Shown here: piece after piece, positions 35,259 through 44,412 of the stretch
Numbering within the stretch: position 1 is the first letter of the stretch
Layout: each line of letters starts with the position of its first letter
Source: a virus
DNA length: 64,000 nucleotides
Virus record (IMG/VR): IMGVR_UViG_3300044700_000691
Location: 124,001 to 188,000 of that record
Reading direction: 5' to 3' (one strand)
Program-made: the position numbers and the translations under genes
Notes under the pieces: model-generated
What the model was told of the DNA's origin: nothing
The model's input: only the letters and a program-made list of their open reading frames with translations
Databases searched by the model: none

Positions 35259-36062
35259 TTACTTACCCACGGTAACTGTATCTGATAAAATTAATGGTTT
35301 TGCTAAACTTACAACGCCTTTAGCTAGGCCTGGGGTCGACGGCATTTTGCCATCGATCATTGATGCAAGGGACTCAATTGTTGCCATAAGTGCATCTCCC
35401 ATAACAGCTGGCTCAGTTAAGCCGCTTGCTCCAAGTCTAGTAAAGTCTCCTCTAAGCCATACTTGCTCAGATGTTACCCTAACCTCAGAGGTTGCTGTAA
35501 TATCAACAGTTGAATTTGCAATAATTTTAATAGTAGGACCCTCTAGTTCAATAATAGACTCAGTGTCTTTATGCTCAATTGTAATAGTTGAATCCTGAGC
35601 AATATTAATTCGGGATTTTTTATTTTCGAATGTTAAGCCTTTGCCTACAGTAAACCACAATTTAAGCTGTTCATCGCCATCCCATAGGATAAAATGCGAA
35701 CCTAAATATTCACCATCCTTTTTTAATTCTTCCTGTAAGTCTGCCGCAAGTTCCTGTAACTGAGAATACTCAGGCGAATAAATGTCGCCTTGATCAAATG
35801 TTACAACTACAAGGGCTCCGTTTTTTGGAATAGAAATACTGGCAGCACCCTCTTTACCAAAAAATGTAGGTTTTGCCATTGGATTTGCCCAAGGAAGATC
35901 CTCAGTTTTTAGTGTATCAAATACTCCATGCACTAAAATTTTACATCGACCCTGTTTAAGAGGATCGTTTGCATCAACAACTGTACCCATATACTTTTTT
36001 AAAATATAGTCAATCGTTGTGTCTGACGAGCGTTTAATATCTAGGTCTCTGTTTACAATCAT
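35259..36062 (-). CDS. 5: Baseplate spike protein, gp5-like without lysozyme
   Basis: 267 residues. The N-terminal OB-fold ([22 protein letters not shown], then LPWANPM) matches gp5/gpV spike proteins. The C-terminal half has alternating short beta strands ([19 protein letters not shown], then [19 protein letters not shown]) typical of the trimeric beta-helix needle. The lysozyme domain found between them in T4 gp5 is missing, so cell-wall hydrolysis must come from another protein. It sits at the tip of the tail tube. Confidence 0.8.
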   Translation of the reverse strand: MIVNRDLDIKRSSDTTIDYILKKYMGTVVDANDPLKQGRCKILVHGVFDTLKTEDLPWANPMAKPTFFGKEGAASISIPKNGALVVVTFDQGDIYSPEYSQLQELAADLQEELKKDGEYLGSHFILWDGDEQLKLWFTVGKGLTFENKKSRINIAQDSTITIEHKDTESIIELEGPTIKIIANSTVDITATSEVRVTSEQVWLRGDFTRLGASGLTEPAVMGDALMATIESLASMIDGKMPSTPGLAKGVVSLAKPLILSDTVTVGK

Positions 36063-37765
36063 TATGGCTTAAGTGGATTTTGACTAGTTATTTTACCTCC
36101 AACTTTCCTTTGGTTTACCGCTTTCATAATTGGAACGTCTCCTGGGAAAATATCAGTATTAATTTTTCCAATTTGGGTAATCTCCTTTCCAGGAAACATA
36201 TCATTCTTGATTGGTGAAGCTGTTCTGGTGTCTTTACCTGGAAATATATCATTTTTAATTGGTAAAACAGTTCTAATGTCTTTGCCTGGGAAAGTGTCTT
36301 TTGTAATTGTACCACCGGCCTTTCGTTCAGTTAATATCTGTACTAGCGATCCATCATATAAGTCATCATTAATTGGAGCAGCTCCTCTTTCTTTGGTAAC
36401 TGCGGTTAAATCTGTTGGCGAAAACTTTTCAAATGGCCTAGAATTAAGAGGACCATTTGATAGTGCACCATCAACGGCTGCATCAAACTGTCTTTCTAGA
36501 CCAAGTAGAGCATCATTTAGGGCTCGTTGAGGAGCTCCTAATATATTAGTTAGAGCTCGACGGCCCGCGGATAACACTCTAGTTATTCCTCCAGTAAAAG
36601 GACCAAGATCAAGAGCACCGCCCAATCCTCCAAATAGTGGATTTAAGCCAGCTTCATCATCAAAGAAACCAGCTGTGCCAAATGCTTTATCGCCAAAATA
36701 TGTGGCTGGCATTACTCGATCAACAATAATTTTAATTTTAGGTTGTAGGTTACTGGAAGATTCGCCAGTCGACGATTTAGTTTGAGTTCCTGCATTTTCT
36801 AAAAAGTCTGAAAAATCAAATTTGCAGCCCATGCATCTAAATGCAATTCCACCAAAGTTTACCTGGCCACTGAACGTTTCATCGTATTGTGCACTGGGTC
36901 CGCCAAAGCCTAAATTAATATTAAGTCCAACATTTTCACCATTTTTTAGGAAACGTAAATCCATAAAATAGATATCCATTGAGAACTTTTCAAGATTCGG
37001 AGGCAATACCTTTCTACCATTAAACGAATCATAACTCAATAGACGATATGCTTCGGCAAGGCGGGTTAATCTAAGATCTACTGTCTCATCTCCAGTTATT
37101 GTAAGTGTAATTGGTTCAAATTTGTAGCCTGCTTGGCAAGCTTTCCATAGGTTAGGTATTCCATCTAGTTCTTTAAATGCCCATGGAGATTTTTCTTGAA
37201 TATGATTTAAAGTTTTAATAAATTCCATTAAATAGAAACCTCGGTTTAATTCGCCAGCCGGTCTATTTGTGATAGTAGAGGCTGCTGCCGAATTCAATAG
37301 TAGATTTTTAGGTAAAATTTCGTCGTTAGTTTCACTAAGTTTAAGAGAAAAACTATTCAAGTATTGAATTGCACAGGCTTCGCTGGCATTTGCAAGTAGG
37401 TCAGGAAAATTTGTTCCAGTGTTTACTTCAGTAATACCGCTTCCATCTGATGACATTTTTGCCCAGTCTGGCAAATAGAACAGTGGATTTGCTTTAAGCC
37501 CAGTGTATGGGTTTATAGTTCCTTTAGCTTCACTTAATTGACTATGTATGTCTAGTGCAAATCCAAAATAGGTAGGTTCATCATATCCAGTCGAAAGCCT
37601 AGAATTTCTAAATGATTGAATAATATTAGGTAATGATCTAGTATCTTTATCATTTACAACAGATGCTACCCAAGAGCTTCTTTTATCACCAGCTGTTGCG
37701 TCAGCACCCAAGGCACTGCTATTAACATATGGATCTGGTTGTGGTTCAAAATCTGGTAATGACAT
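36062..37765 (-). CDS. Putative baseplate/tail protein with FPGK repeats
   Basis: A 567-residue protein. The middle part (FSMDIYFMDLRFLKNG, then FSGQVNFGGIAFRCMGCKF) has the beta-rich character of tube-initiator proteins. Near the C-terminus (residues 490-543) four 16-residue repeats carry the core DxFPGKDxRTxxPIKN. Similar flanks (ERKAGGTITK and QRKVGGKITS) bracket the repeats. It lies between the hub-like and spike genes, with one-base overlap to the spike gene, so a baseplate role is likely. Confidence 0.6.
   Translation of the reverse strand: MSLPDFEPQPDPYVNSSALGADATAGDKRSSWVASVVNDKDTRSLPNIIQSFRNSRLSTGYDEPTYFGFALDIHSQLSEAKGTINPYTGLKANPLFYLPDWAKMSSDGSGITEVNTGTNFPDLLANASEACAIQYLNSFSLKLSETNDEILPKNLLLNSAAASTITNRPAGELNRGFYLMEFIKTLNHIQEKSPWAFKELDGIPNLWKACQAGYKFEPITLTITGDETVDLRLTRLAEAYRLLSYDSFNGRKVLPPNLEKFSMDIYFMDLRFLKNGENVGLNINLGFGGPSAQYDETFSGQVNFGGIAFRCMGCKFDFSDFLENAGTQTKSSTGESSSNLQPKIKIIVDRVMPATYFGDKAFGTAGFFDDEAGLNPLFGGLGGALDLGPFTGGITRVLSAGRRALTNILGAPQRALNDALLGLERQFDAAVDGALSNGPLNSRPFEKFSPTDLTAVTKERGAAPINDDLYDGSLVQILTERKAGGTITKDTFPGKDIRTVLPIKNDIFPGKDTRTASPIKNDMFPGKEITQIGKINTDIFPGDVPIMKAVNQRKVGGKITSQNPLKP
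36137..36298 (-). repeat. Four tandem 48-bp repeats encoding DxFPGKDxRT units
   Basis: In-frame repeats near the 3' end of the 567-residue baseplate-region gene; three are well conserved and the fourth is partial. Confidence 0.8.
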
Positions 37766-37770
37766 TGTAT

Positions 37771-39303
37771 TTAAATATTTTTTTCCGAGTCTAATTTATT
37801 ATCATCACTAATTTCAAGCCATTCGCGTCTAACTAAAATAAGTTCAGTTGAATATTTAAATTCAGACGCTTCTGGGCTTCCATTAAATTCATATATTATA
37901 TCTTTTACAATATATGGTCCAGTCAAGTATAAATCAATTACTTCCCCTGATCCTTTGATTGAGGTGACGGGTTGTTCAAAGTTTGAATCTGGCGCAATTG
38001 CATCTGCTTCACCTGATAATTGTCTCTTAATTAACACATCAACTTTACCACCTCGATAGATAGCTTGAGTTACTCCAGGCAGCTTAACAACCAAATAATT
38101 TTTTCCAAGTTCATCAGTATTATGGCTATTTAGTAATCTAGCAAATTTATAGTTTGCATGGCCGTTATTATAGTCAACTCCAACCCACCTACTAGTTTGT
38201 TCCTTTGAAAATGTAGCAAGCTTGGGTTTTTGATAAGTAGCATTTTTATTCTCAATTGTTTTTTCGCTCAATGGCTCAATATAGTGATTGATTGGCAGCT
38301 TATTTTCTAAATAAAACTTTCTATCGTGCCACGTAATACTTTTCCTAAAGCTTTGTTTTGATAAAACCTCGCCGTGGTTAGAATACATTGCATAGTGTGC
38401 AATGTTGAATCCAGAATGGGTGTCCGTGATTGACGAAGATAATAGTACATCGATTAACTCTGTGTCTTTAGGTTTATCGTCTTTTGATTCAGTCTTACTT
38501 ACACTATTGACTGCACTATATTGAGACTCCATTCCATCGCCGGCTGTTTGCATAACTTTAGTTTCTTTGCTAAGGGCTTTTTCATAATTAACAAAATTTA
38601 AAATATAATTAGTGTCGATAAAACATCCAAAAAAGCTCTTTTCGTTTTTATAGGCTCTAGCACAAATATCTTGTATGAAAGTTTCAATCGTTCCGTTTGG
38701 ATTAATCCAAGTCATTAGATCATCAGTTGAAGTTTCGTTTGTTGCAAAACCTAATTTTAGGTGATCGGCCAAACTTTTTAGTGCCTCCCATGATTTCTTT
38801 TTTGGAATACTTTGTACAGTATTTCCATATATTCCAGGAACATATAGCTTTGCAGTAATTGTATAGATACTTTCAATGCGGCCTGCTCCAGTGTAAAGTG
38901 TACTTAACTCAGAGCTTACAATATTAGTAATTAAATAATCAGATCTAATTGGTTTTATTGCTGGCGAAAGGGACTTTATGTATAGTTTTAAAATAGGGTT
39001 GGTTCTTGGAAAATACATTCCAGAAAATACTCCAGTATTATCAATAACACTTAGCGTCAGCTCTGGCAAAAATCCATTTTGATTTATAGAAAGAGACACT
39101 AGCCTATTTTGTGGAACAACATAGTTATCAATTTCAACATAGGGTGCAATCAACCCAGTTACAGTTTGAATATTTGCGTTATTTGCGCGCTCGGTGGTTA
39201 CTTCTGACTCTGACTCAAAACTTTCTGGATTTATATGAGAAATCCTTCTAATTTCTAAATTAGGTTGAGTAATCGCTAATATTGAATTTGGATCCAGTGC
39301 CAT
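37771..39303 (-). CDS. Putative baseplate hub protein, gp27/gpD-like
   Basis: A 510-residue protein. The region SWEALKSLADHLKLGFATN, then TFIQDICARAYKNEKSFFGCF and ILNFVNYEKAL, matches the layout of phage hub proteins (gp27, gpD/late control), where tube-like beta domains form a trimeric ring for the spike. The N-terminal part contains another such domain (LSINQNGFLPELTLSVID). It lies between the gp53-like gene and the 567-residue baseplate gene. Confidence 0.6.
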   Translation of the reverse strand: MALDPNSILAITQPNLEIRRISHINPESFESESEVTTERANNANIQTVTGLIAPYVEIDNYVVPQNRLVSLSINQNGFLPELTLSVIDNTGVFSGMYFPRTNPILKLYIKSLSPAIKPIRSDYLITNIVSSELSTLYTGAGRIESIYTITAKLYVPGIYGNTVQSIPKKKSWEALKSLADHLKLGFATNETSTDDLMTWINPNGTIETFIQDICARAYKNEKSFFGCFIDTNYILNFVNYEKALSKETKVMQTAGDGMESQYSAVNSVSKTESKDDKPKDTELIDVLLSSSITDTHSGFNIAHYAMYSNHGEVLSKQSFRKSITWHDRKFYLENKLPINHYIEPLSEKTIENKNATYQKPKLATFSKEQTSRWVGVDYNNGHANYKFARLLNSHNTDELGKNYLVVKLPGVTQAIYRGGKVDVLIKRQLSGEADAIAPDSNFEQPVTSIKGSGEVIDLYLTGPYIVKDIIYEFNGSPEASEFKYSTELILVRREWLEISDDNKLDSEKNI

Positions 39304-39872
39304 TATTTAAATATTTTTGATTCAATTAGGTTTTTTAACACATTTGATCTTGAAATTGGGGTAGGACAGTCCTGTTTATTAACCTTTGTAACATCTGCAC
39401 CAAATATAACCTTTCCATTTTGAACTTTAATATTTTTATCGTTAGGCAGAGTCAAATTTGGCTGCGTCAAACTTGTTCCAAGCTTCTTTAAATATGAAAG
39501 TCTAGTTGAATCCCTTTTTGTAGCTAAAATTACGTTCGGCAAAGCTTTAACTGTGCCCTTATCTATAATATCTTCGGTTTTAACGAAATATGCATCAGGT
39601 GTATTTGGAACCCTAATTAATTGATCTCTAACCAAACTAAATGGATTTGATATACCATTATATTTACACAAGATATCTGCATAGTTTTCAGTTCCATAAT
39701 ATAGAATTGATATTAAATCTGGTCGCATTTCTTCAATAGGATCAACTTTATGTAAAGTATAGTCGCTAGTTAACTGCTTACTATCAAACCTAACTGTACC
39801 TTTGCTAAGGATTTTTTGAGTAAAACTTCCTGAAAAAAATGGTTTATTTGATATAGTTTTAAATAATAACAT
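39303..39872 (-). CDS. 53: Putative baseplate wedge protein, gp53-like
   Basis: 189 residues. The segment YTLHKVDPIEEMRPDLISILYYGTENYADILCKYNG (given here in two parts: residues 38-56 and 57-75) has the RPDLIA..LYGTxxYaDilckyNGisNPF pattern of gp53-like wedge and LysM-like tail proteins. A low-complexity C-terminus follows. It overlaps the hub gene by one base. Confidence 0.55.
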   Translation of the reverse strand: MLLFKTISNKPFFSGSFTQKILSKGTVRFDSKQLTSDYTLHKVDPIEEMRPDLISILYYGTENYADILCKYNGISNPFSLVRDQLIRVPNTPDAYFVKTEDIIDKGTVKALPNVILATKRDSTRLSYLKKLGTSLTQPNLTLPNDKNIKVQNGKVIFGADVTKVNKQDCPTPISRSNVLKNLIESKIFK

Positions 39873-39888
39873 GGTTTACTTTATATTT

Positions 39889-41700
39889 TTATCTAGATCC
39901 GCCGACTGTACCAACTTCAGGCGGCACATAGAAGTATACGTCCTTTAGAAATACTGCGCCTTCTCCGTCCGCTGTGCCTGCGCCATATCGATTATTTAAC
40001 CAATTTGCAACTTGTCCTTGTCTGGCGTCGCTTGCGCTCTGCTTTTTCGGCTCCTCCGTGGTTCCTCTACTAGCTAATTCCTGACCTTTATTTTCTATTC
40101 CGTATGTATTAGCCTGATCATATGTGTGTCCTACAAATGTTTCAACATAATCGGTTCGACCTAAGTTAAACGTTTGTCTAATATCAGCACTATCTCTTGG
40201 TCTGGTTGGAGAAAGAGTTACTGTAAATTTTAAATCAATTGGAAAATCTTCTGGACCCAATTCTTCGCCAAAATCCAATGAACAGCTTCTAACAATAACA
40301 TCTCCAATTCTCATAATTGGATTCATTGGGTTGCCTATTGTTAAGTGCCAGTTCCCAGTTGGCATGTCTGGAACATTTGCTCTCTGTTGAACAAATGCAG
40401 GAAAACTGTCGGCTAGTGCCTTTGTTATTTCAACATTAAGAGCTGCCTCCATGGAAGCTTTGTCTGCTGCTGACATACCTTCATATGGGTTAACATTAAA
40501 ATCACCACTTAATACAGATTTAGCAGTACCCACTACTACATTGGTAGCAGTCTTTGCCAAAGCCGGCGCTAATTTGCCTGCCAATTTTAAAATTGAACCT
40601 GCCCTGGCCTTGGCGATATCGGTAAATGCAGCAAGTAACTTATCTGGATTTAATCCGCCTGAAACAAAGGCACTTTCTAGTAGAGCCTGTTCAGTTGGTG
40701 CAAGTGCAAGTCCTAGTTTTTTATAGTAGACGTTTAGTGACTGCAACCATTCTCCATCAGAATAGGTTAAAGCTAGCATGTTTGCAATAATGTCTAGTGC
40801 AACTCTTTTTTGACTCATCCCAAAATACGAATCAGTTTTATATTCAAATATAATTACCCAATTGGCATCTTGAGCAGTAGTCGAAAGCCCTCTATCCCTA
40901 ATTAAAAAATCTTTTTTAACATTAACTGGACCTTGTATTTGATTAAAAAAGGCGCCATTATCTGCCCATAATCCCTTTAAATAAATTTGTTCATTTTCTT
41001 CAATTTTAGCCCTACCGTATTGGTCAGCGGTTCCGCCACCAGCTATTCCATCTGCCTGATTTGCTAGATTTTCTACCGCTGCTATGAGAGCTTTATTCGC
41101 GCCGCTTGCACTTAAACCTTTAACTAGGGATTGTGTAAAATTAGTAACATTATTTCCCGCAACTTCCTTAGGCGCAGTGTCCTTTTTTGTCCAAGCCAGC
41201 GACCATGTACTTTGCCAAATTTTGTTTAGGTCATTACCCGTTCCAGCCCCAAACCAAGTTACAGCCTGTGCGACTGGTATATTTTGAACCGGTTTTGCTC
41301 TTTTAATTGCAGCATCGTCATTTGATGCTAACGGAAATTTTCTAAGGGTTATAAGTCGGTTGTTTGGCACAATTCCATACCATTTACAAAATAGGAAATC
41401 TGACCATGTGTATGGCGAGTTTTTTATGCCATACTTACTATTATCTTGATTGACTGGAATAGTTTTAGCCCAGTCAACAATAGCAGATGCAGTTGGATTA
41501 CTAATAATATGAGGCGCGGCCCCATGTCTTGAACTTTGATTATTGGATGAATAGGTTGATTCATCAATTATATCAACTCCACCACTATACTTAAACACAT
41601 AAAATGCATTAAATAGAGAAGTGGCTCCGCCCGATGACTGTGGAGCACCGGTTTTGGTATCTATAACTGGAACTTCTTGTCCTTTACTGCCTGTTGCCAT
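39889..41700 (-). CDS. Putative tail-tube initiator/baseplate protein
   Basis: A 603-residue protein. The C-terminal segment MRIGDVIVRSCSLDFGEELG, then EDFPIDLKFTVTLSPTRPRD, strongly resembles the conserved end of baseplate-tube junction proteins of T4-like phages (gp48/gp54 type). The N-terminal half is beta-rich with WSDFLFCKWYGIVPNNRLITLRK. It is the first gene of the baseplate operon and has a late-promoter-like motif 17 bases upstream. Confidence 0.6.
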   Translation of the reverse strand: MATGSKGQEVPVIDTKTGAPQSSGGATSLFNAFYVFKYSGGVDIIDESTYSSNNQSSRHGAAPHIISNPTASAIVDWAKTIPVNQDNSKYGIKNSPYTWSDFLFCKWYGIVPNNRLITLRKFPLASNDDAAIKRAKPVQNIPVAQAVTWFGAGTGNDLNKIWQSTWSLAWTKKDTAPKEVAGNNVTNFTQSLVKGLSASGANKALIAAVENLANQADGIAGGGTADQYGRAKIEENEQIYLKGLWADNGAFFNQIQGPVNVKKDFLIRDRGLSTTAQDANWVIIFEYKTDSYFGMSQKRVALDIIANMLALTYSDGEWLQSLNVYYKKLGLALAPTEQALLESAFVSGGLNPDKLLAAFTDIAKARAGSILKLAGKLAPALAKTATNVVVGTAKSVLSGDFNVNPYEGMSAADKASMEAALNVEITKALADSFPAFVQQRANVPDMPTGNWHLTIGNPMNPIMRIGDVIVRSCSLDFGEELGPEDFPIDLKFTVTLSPTRPRDSADIRQTFNLGRTDYVETFVGHTYDQANTYGIENKGQELASRGTTEEPKKQSASDARQGQVANWLNNRYGAGTADGEGAVFLKDVYFYVPPEVGTVGGSR

Positions 41701-41716
41701 TTAGTTAATCCTTTTT

Positions 41717-41725
41717 ATTATCTAT
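41717..41725 (-). promoter_or_regulatory. Variant late promoter for baseplate operon
   Basis: ATAGATAAT on the minus strand, one mismatch from ATAAATAAT, ending 17 bases before the start of the 603-residue gene. Confidence 0.35.
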
Positions 41726-41763
41726 TTGTGACAATAAAAGAGTTCGTATGCGGAGGTAATGGA

Positions 41764-42483
41764 TTATCCGTGAAACGGATCGAGATCTGGATTAGGAATC
41801 ATTTTCCAGCGTCTTTCTAGGTTCATGCCTTGGCCTCTAGCTAATTGAATCTCTGTTGAGTGATCTTTAATTGCATTTAGTGCACCAATATAATCACGTC
41901 GATCAACAAACGATTGAACATAGTCAGCAACATCATCAGTTAAAGAAACTCTATAAACAACTGGATGGCGCTGTTGATTAAAGCTGCAGCGCATCATCAT
42001 CATATTTAGCTGACCATTGTATGCTTGCATTACGCTCTTTCGGGTCGGGGCAGTTTCATCAGCAAGACCTAAATCATGGATTCTATCTAATTGATTTAGG
42101 TAATTATGATCAATATTTTCTTTAGTAAAAGATTCTACACCATGACAATCTGCAATACCAAAGTACCAACTAGCTGGCTTCTTTGCTTCATTTAAAAAAG
42201 AAGAAAAGGTTAGTACTCTACTTTCAGGCAACGGCTCATTTACATCAATTAGGTCTAGATCTGCATCGCGAAGATCGTAAATCTCGTCAAAGGTTGTACC
42301 TTCGAACTCAATAGGTTCTTCTAAATCGACCATGTATAAAGTTTGATCTGGTGCATAGTCTAATCTATAGACTTTGCCAATAGTAACAATTTTATTATCA
42401 ATTGGGGCGCCTACCAGATTGAGACGGTCCATTGTATCTTTAGATAATCTAAGCTTAACTTTATCGCCGATTTCAAATGCCAT
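41764..42483 (-). CDS. Hypothetical protein with internal head-targeting tag
   Basis: A 239-residue protein. Residues 1-80 form a KOW/SH3-like beta domain (IGDKVKLRLS, then KIVTIGKVYRLDY). Residues 90-99 are VLTFSSFLNE followed by Ala, an ideal tag and protease site. Residues 101-239 form a separate alpha/beta domain (WYFGIADCHGVESF, then MMMMRCSFNQQRHPVVYRV). Cleavage would free the C-terminal domain inside the head. The CHG and multiple Met/Cys/His suggest possible metal binding, but no enzyme family is recognised. Confidence 0.6.
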   Translation of the reverse strand: MAFEIGDKVKLRLSKDTMDRLNLVGAPIDNKIVTIGKVYRLDYAPDQTLYMVDLEEPIEFEGTTFDEIYDLRDADLDLIDVNEPLPESRVLTFSSFLNEAKKPASWYFGIADCHGVESFTKENIDHNYLNQLDRIHDLGLADETAPTRKSVMQAYNGQLNMMMMRCSFNQQRHPVVYRVSLTDDVADYVQSFVDRRDYIGALNAIKDHSTEIQLARGQGMNLERRWKMIPNPDLDPFHG

Positions 42484-42484
42484 T

Positions 42485-42751
42485 TTATGATTTATAGATT
42501 TTTACAACCAAATTACCATCGCCTTTAATTAGTCGATGCCAATCGTGCTTTTTAATATTTATTCGATTGGTTTGATTTAACTCTATAGGTAGTGAGTTAT
42601 CTAATTGGATTTTCCAGCCATTACCCTCAATCAATTCAAGAGCACGATCTTCATCATCCCTATGCCATAATAGTTCAATTGGATCCACTGCTTGGGTGAA
42701 TTTTCGTATTACCCAGTTATCACCAGATGCTATATCTTTATATGGATGCAT
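42485..42751 (-). CDS. Cupin-like small protein
   Basis: The ATG at 42751 follows the previous stop by one base and gives 88 residues; earlier in-frame starts lie inside the upstream gene. The sequence WHRDDEDRALELIEGNGWKIQLD and later KKHDWHRLIKGDGNLVVKI matches a family of small phage cupin-like proteins, with His and Glu residues placed as possible metal ligands. Biochemical role is unknown. Confidence 0.6.
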   Translation of the reverse strand: MHPYKDIASGDNWVIRKFTQAVDPIELLWHRDDEDRALELIEGNGWKIQLDNSLPIELNQTNRINIKKHDWHRLIKGDGNLVVKIYKS

Positions 42752-42752
42752 G

Positions 42753-43229
42753 TTACCTAGTCTTTTTGACATCTGCCCAAGATTTACTTGGACCTGCCGC
42801 ATTTACTCTAGCCATTGCCCATTGATGAGCAGTCATTCCTGGTCTGGAACCAGAAGAGTAGAATGCACCTAGACCTTTGGAATATTCTCGTTTTAAATCA
42901 GCAAACGAATAACCCTTTTTAGTAGCAACTGCCCTAATTTTAGCTAGGGTTTCTTTGCTAAGGTTAGAAGATTTTTTCTTATCCGCCTCAGTTACCTTTG
43001 AATCAGGTCTTGGCGTATTTTTCCAACCAGATTTCTTTCGTTCAGCGGCCTCCATCTCATCTCTAAGTTTATATGCAGCATCCTTTTTACCGCTATCTAA
43101 TAAACTCTTCGCTTTATCTAGCTTTTTATCTCTAGAACTTCCTTCTGGGGCTTTATATTGAGCTGGATTTTCAAGAGTCGACTTTTTCTCAAGTAAACTT
43201 ATGTATTCATTAAATGGTTTTACGTACAT
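42753..43229 (-). CDS. Tagged putative head protein with SSGSRPGMTAHQWAMARV motif
   Basis: A 158-residue protein that starts VKPFNEYISLLEKK, a tag-like N-terminus. The C-terminal part (LKREYSKGLGAFYSSGSRPG, then MTAHQWAMARVNA) matches a small domain common in T4-like phages of unknown function. It is strongly basic. It sits in a run of tagged small genes, so it is likely packaged. Confidence 0.6.
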   Translation of the reverse strand: MYVKPFNEYISLLEKKSTLENPAQYKAPEGSSRDKKLDKAKSLLDSGKKDAAYKLRDEMEAAERKKSGWKNTPRPDSKVTEADKKKSSNLSKETLAKIRAVATKKGYSFADLKREYSKGLGAFYSSGSRPGMTAHQWAMARVNAAGPSKSWADVKKTR

Positions 43230-43232
43230 CGT

Positions 43233-43520
43233 TTATGACTTTTTATTTAGTTGGCGCTTTACCTCGGCTCTAACCTTTTCCATCTTTTTAGCATAGGCTG
43301 GATTATCATTACGATTAAATACAATTTGCTGGTTAAGGCTACCTGTAATTTTTCTCATATCGCCGCCTCTAGTTTTAATTAACCATGAAGCTAAGGCTTT
43401 GATTCCAAGGCTTTTAAATCTACCATTTGCATCAGGGGCATTTGAATCGTGCCAATCTGGTGAGTTTTTGGTTTTTCTTGCCTCTGTAATAAATTCTGTG
43501 TATGTAAGTATATTATTCAT
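43233..43520 (-). CDS. Tagged small internal head protein candidate
   Basis: The ATG at 43520 is two bases after the previous stop and gives 95 residues; a longer frame to 43568 overlaps the upstream gene. It begins NILTYTEFITEARK, almost the T4 IPIII targeting sequence (TYxEFIxEA), with cleavage predicted after TE. The mature part is basic (DMRKITGSLNQQIVF, KKMEKVRAEVKRQLNKKS). It is a prime candidate for an ejected internal protein. Confidence 0.65.
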   Translation of the reverse strand: MNNILTYTEFITEARKTKNSPDWHDSNAPDANGRFKSLGIKALASWLIKTRGGDMRKITGSLNQQIVFNRNDNPAYAKKMEKVRAEVKRQLNKKS

Positions 43521-43524
43521 ATAA

Positions 43525-44052
43525 TTACCAGTACCCCGGATAAGTTTTACCGCCCCAAAGATGAGCATATCGATTTATTCGGCAAGCCCAATATCCAGCT
43601 TTGGTTTTGTCTTTCTTTAGGTGACATTGATGTCTAGCTGCAAATGATGCTCTAGCCTTTGGATTGCTTACCTTTGCGGTAAGGCCTCCATGGATATCGC
43701 CGAATGCAATTTTAATGATTTTGCCAGTTTTTGGATTTTTAACGTAGACATGATACTTTTTAGCACCACCTCGTTTTGGATAGTTTAGGTCAACTTCTCG
43801 ACCTTTATATTCAGCCTCATTAAGTTCTTCAATTGGAAAATCTAGTGGCACTGGCTCCCCTAAATATTCTCCAATAAAACCTAAATCAGTTTTTATGAAT
43901 AATTCCTCTGTAATAGAATCAAATGTAACCCCATTTTCAAAATAAAACCTAGCCTCAGTTAATAACGAAATATGTGCATCACTGCCCGGCCTAAAGGCGG
44001 ATTCGGCAATACATATATTTTCATTTAAATGATACTGTAGATTAGGCGACAT
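43525..44052 (-). CDS. Putative virion protein with two prohead-protease sites
   Basis: A 175-residue protein. LLTEAR (about residues 30-35) and ELNEAE (about 75-80) each match [IL]xE|A cleavage sites. The C-terminal 90 residues (KKYHVYVKNPKTGKIIKIAF, then NPKARASFAARHQCHLKKDK and AGYWACRINRYAHLW) are a conserved Cys/His-containing basic domain seen in head-gene clusters of many T4-like phages. Cys/His spacing (H-x-C-H ... C) could bind metal. Cleavage would release this domain. Confidence 0.6.
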   Translation of the reverse strand: MSPNLQYHLNENICIAESAFRPGSDAHISLLTEARFYFENGVTFDSITEELFIKTDLGFIGEYLGEPVPLDFPIEELNEAEYKGREVDLNYPKRGGAKKYHVYVKNPKTGKIIKIAFGDIHGGLTAKVSNPKARASFAARHQCHLKKDKTKAGYWACRINRYAHLWGGKTYPGYW

Positions 44053-44066
44053 TTAATAATTAGATT

Positions 44067-44411
44067 TTAGTATTCCTTTGGGTCTTCTTGAATTAGTTCC
44101 TTATCTTGAGAATCGTTAACTTCATTAATTAAAAAGTTAAATACCTCTTCTACGTCATCTTTTGATGTAGCAATATGGTCAGCTGCCCATGCGTGTCCGT
44201 TTTTCAAAATTTCATCAACACTAGACTCGTCCATTTCTAATAAAAGATCAACACATCTTTTAATTGTTTTAAGATTTCCAAAAAACATATAATTTTCATA
44301 TTCAGCTTCATGTGAATCTTCTTTGCTGTGTATTGGTTCAGCTGCTAGTTGAATTTGAGTTGGCTCGAAATCTTCTTGTGAAAATGATTCGAAAGTTTTA
44401 ATTTTTTGCAT
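44067..44411 (-). CDS. Tagged acidic protein, putative head cargo
   Basis: A 114-residue protein that starts IKTFESFSQED, a tag-like N-terminus lacking the usual L/I-x-E ending. The rest is acidic and helical. It ends 14 bases before the next gene and is embedded in the tagged-gene run. Function is unknown. Confidence 0.5.
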   Translation of the reverse strand: MQKIKTFESFSQEDFEPTQIQLAAEPIHSKEDSHEAEYENYMFFGNLKTIKRCVDLLLEMDESSVDEILKNGHAWAADHIATSKDDVEEVFNFLINEVNDSQDKELIQEDPKEY

Positions 44412-44412
44412 T

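Noticed and set aside
43521-43568. Longer start for the 95-residue tagged protein
   Set aside because: It would place 16 unrelated residues before the tag and overlap the upstream gene; the ATG at 43520 puts the tag at the N-terminus.
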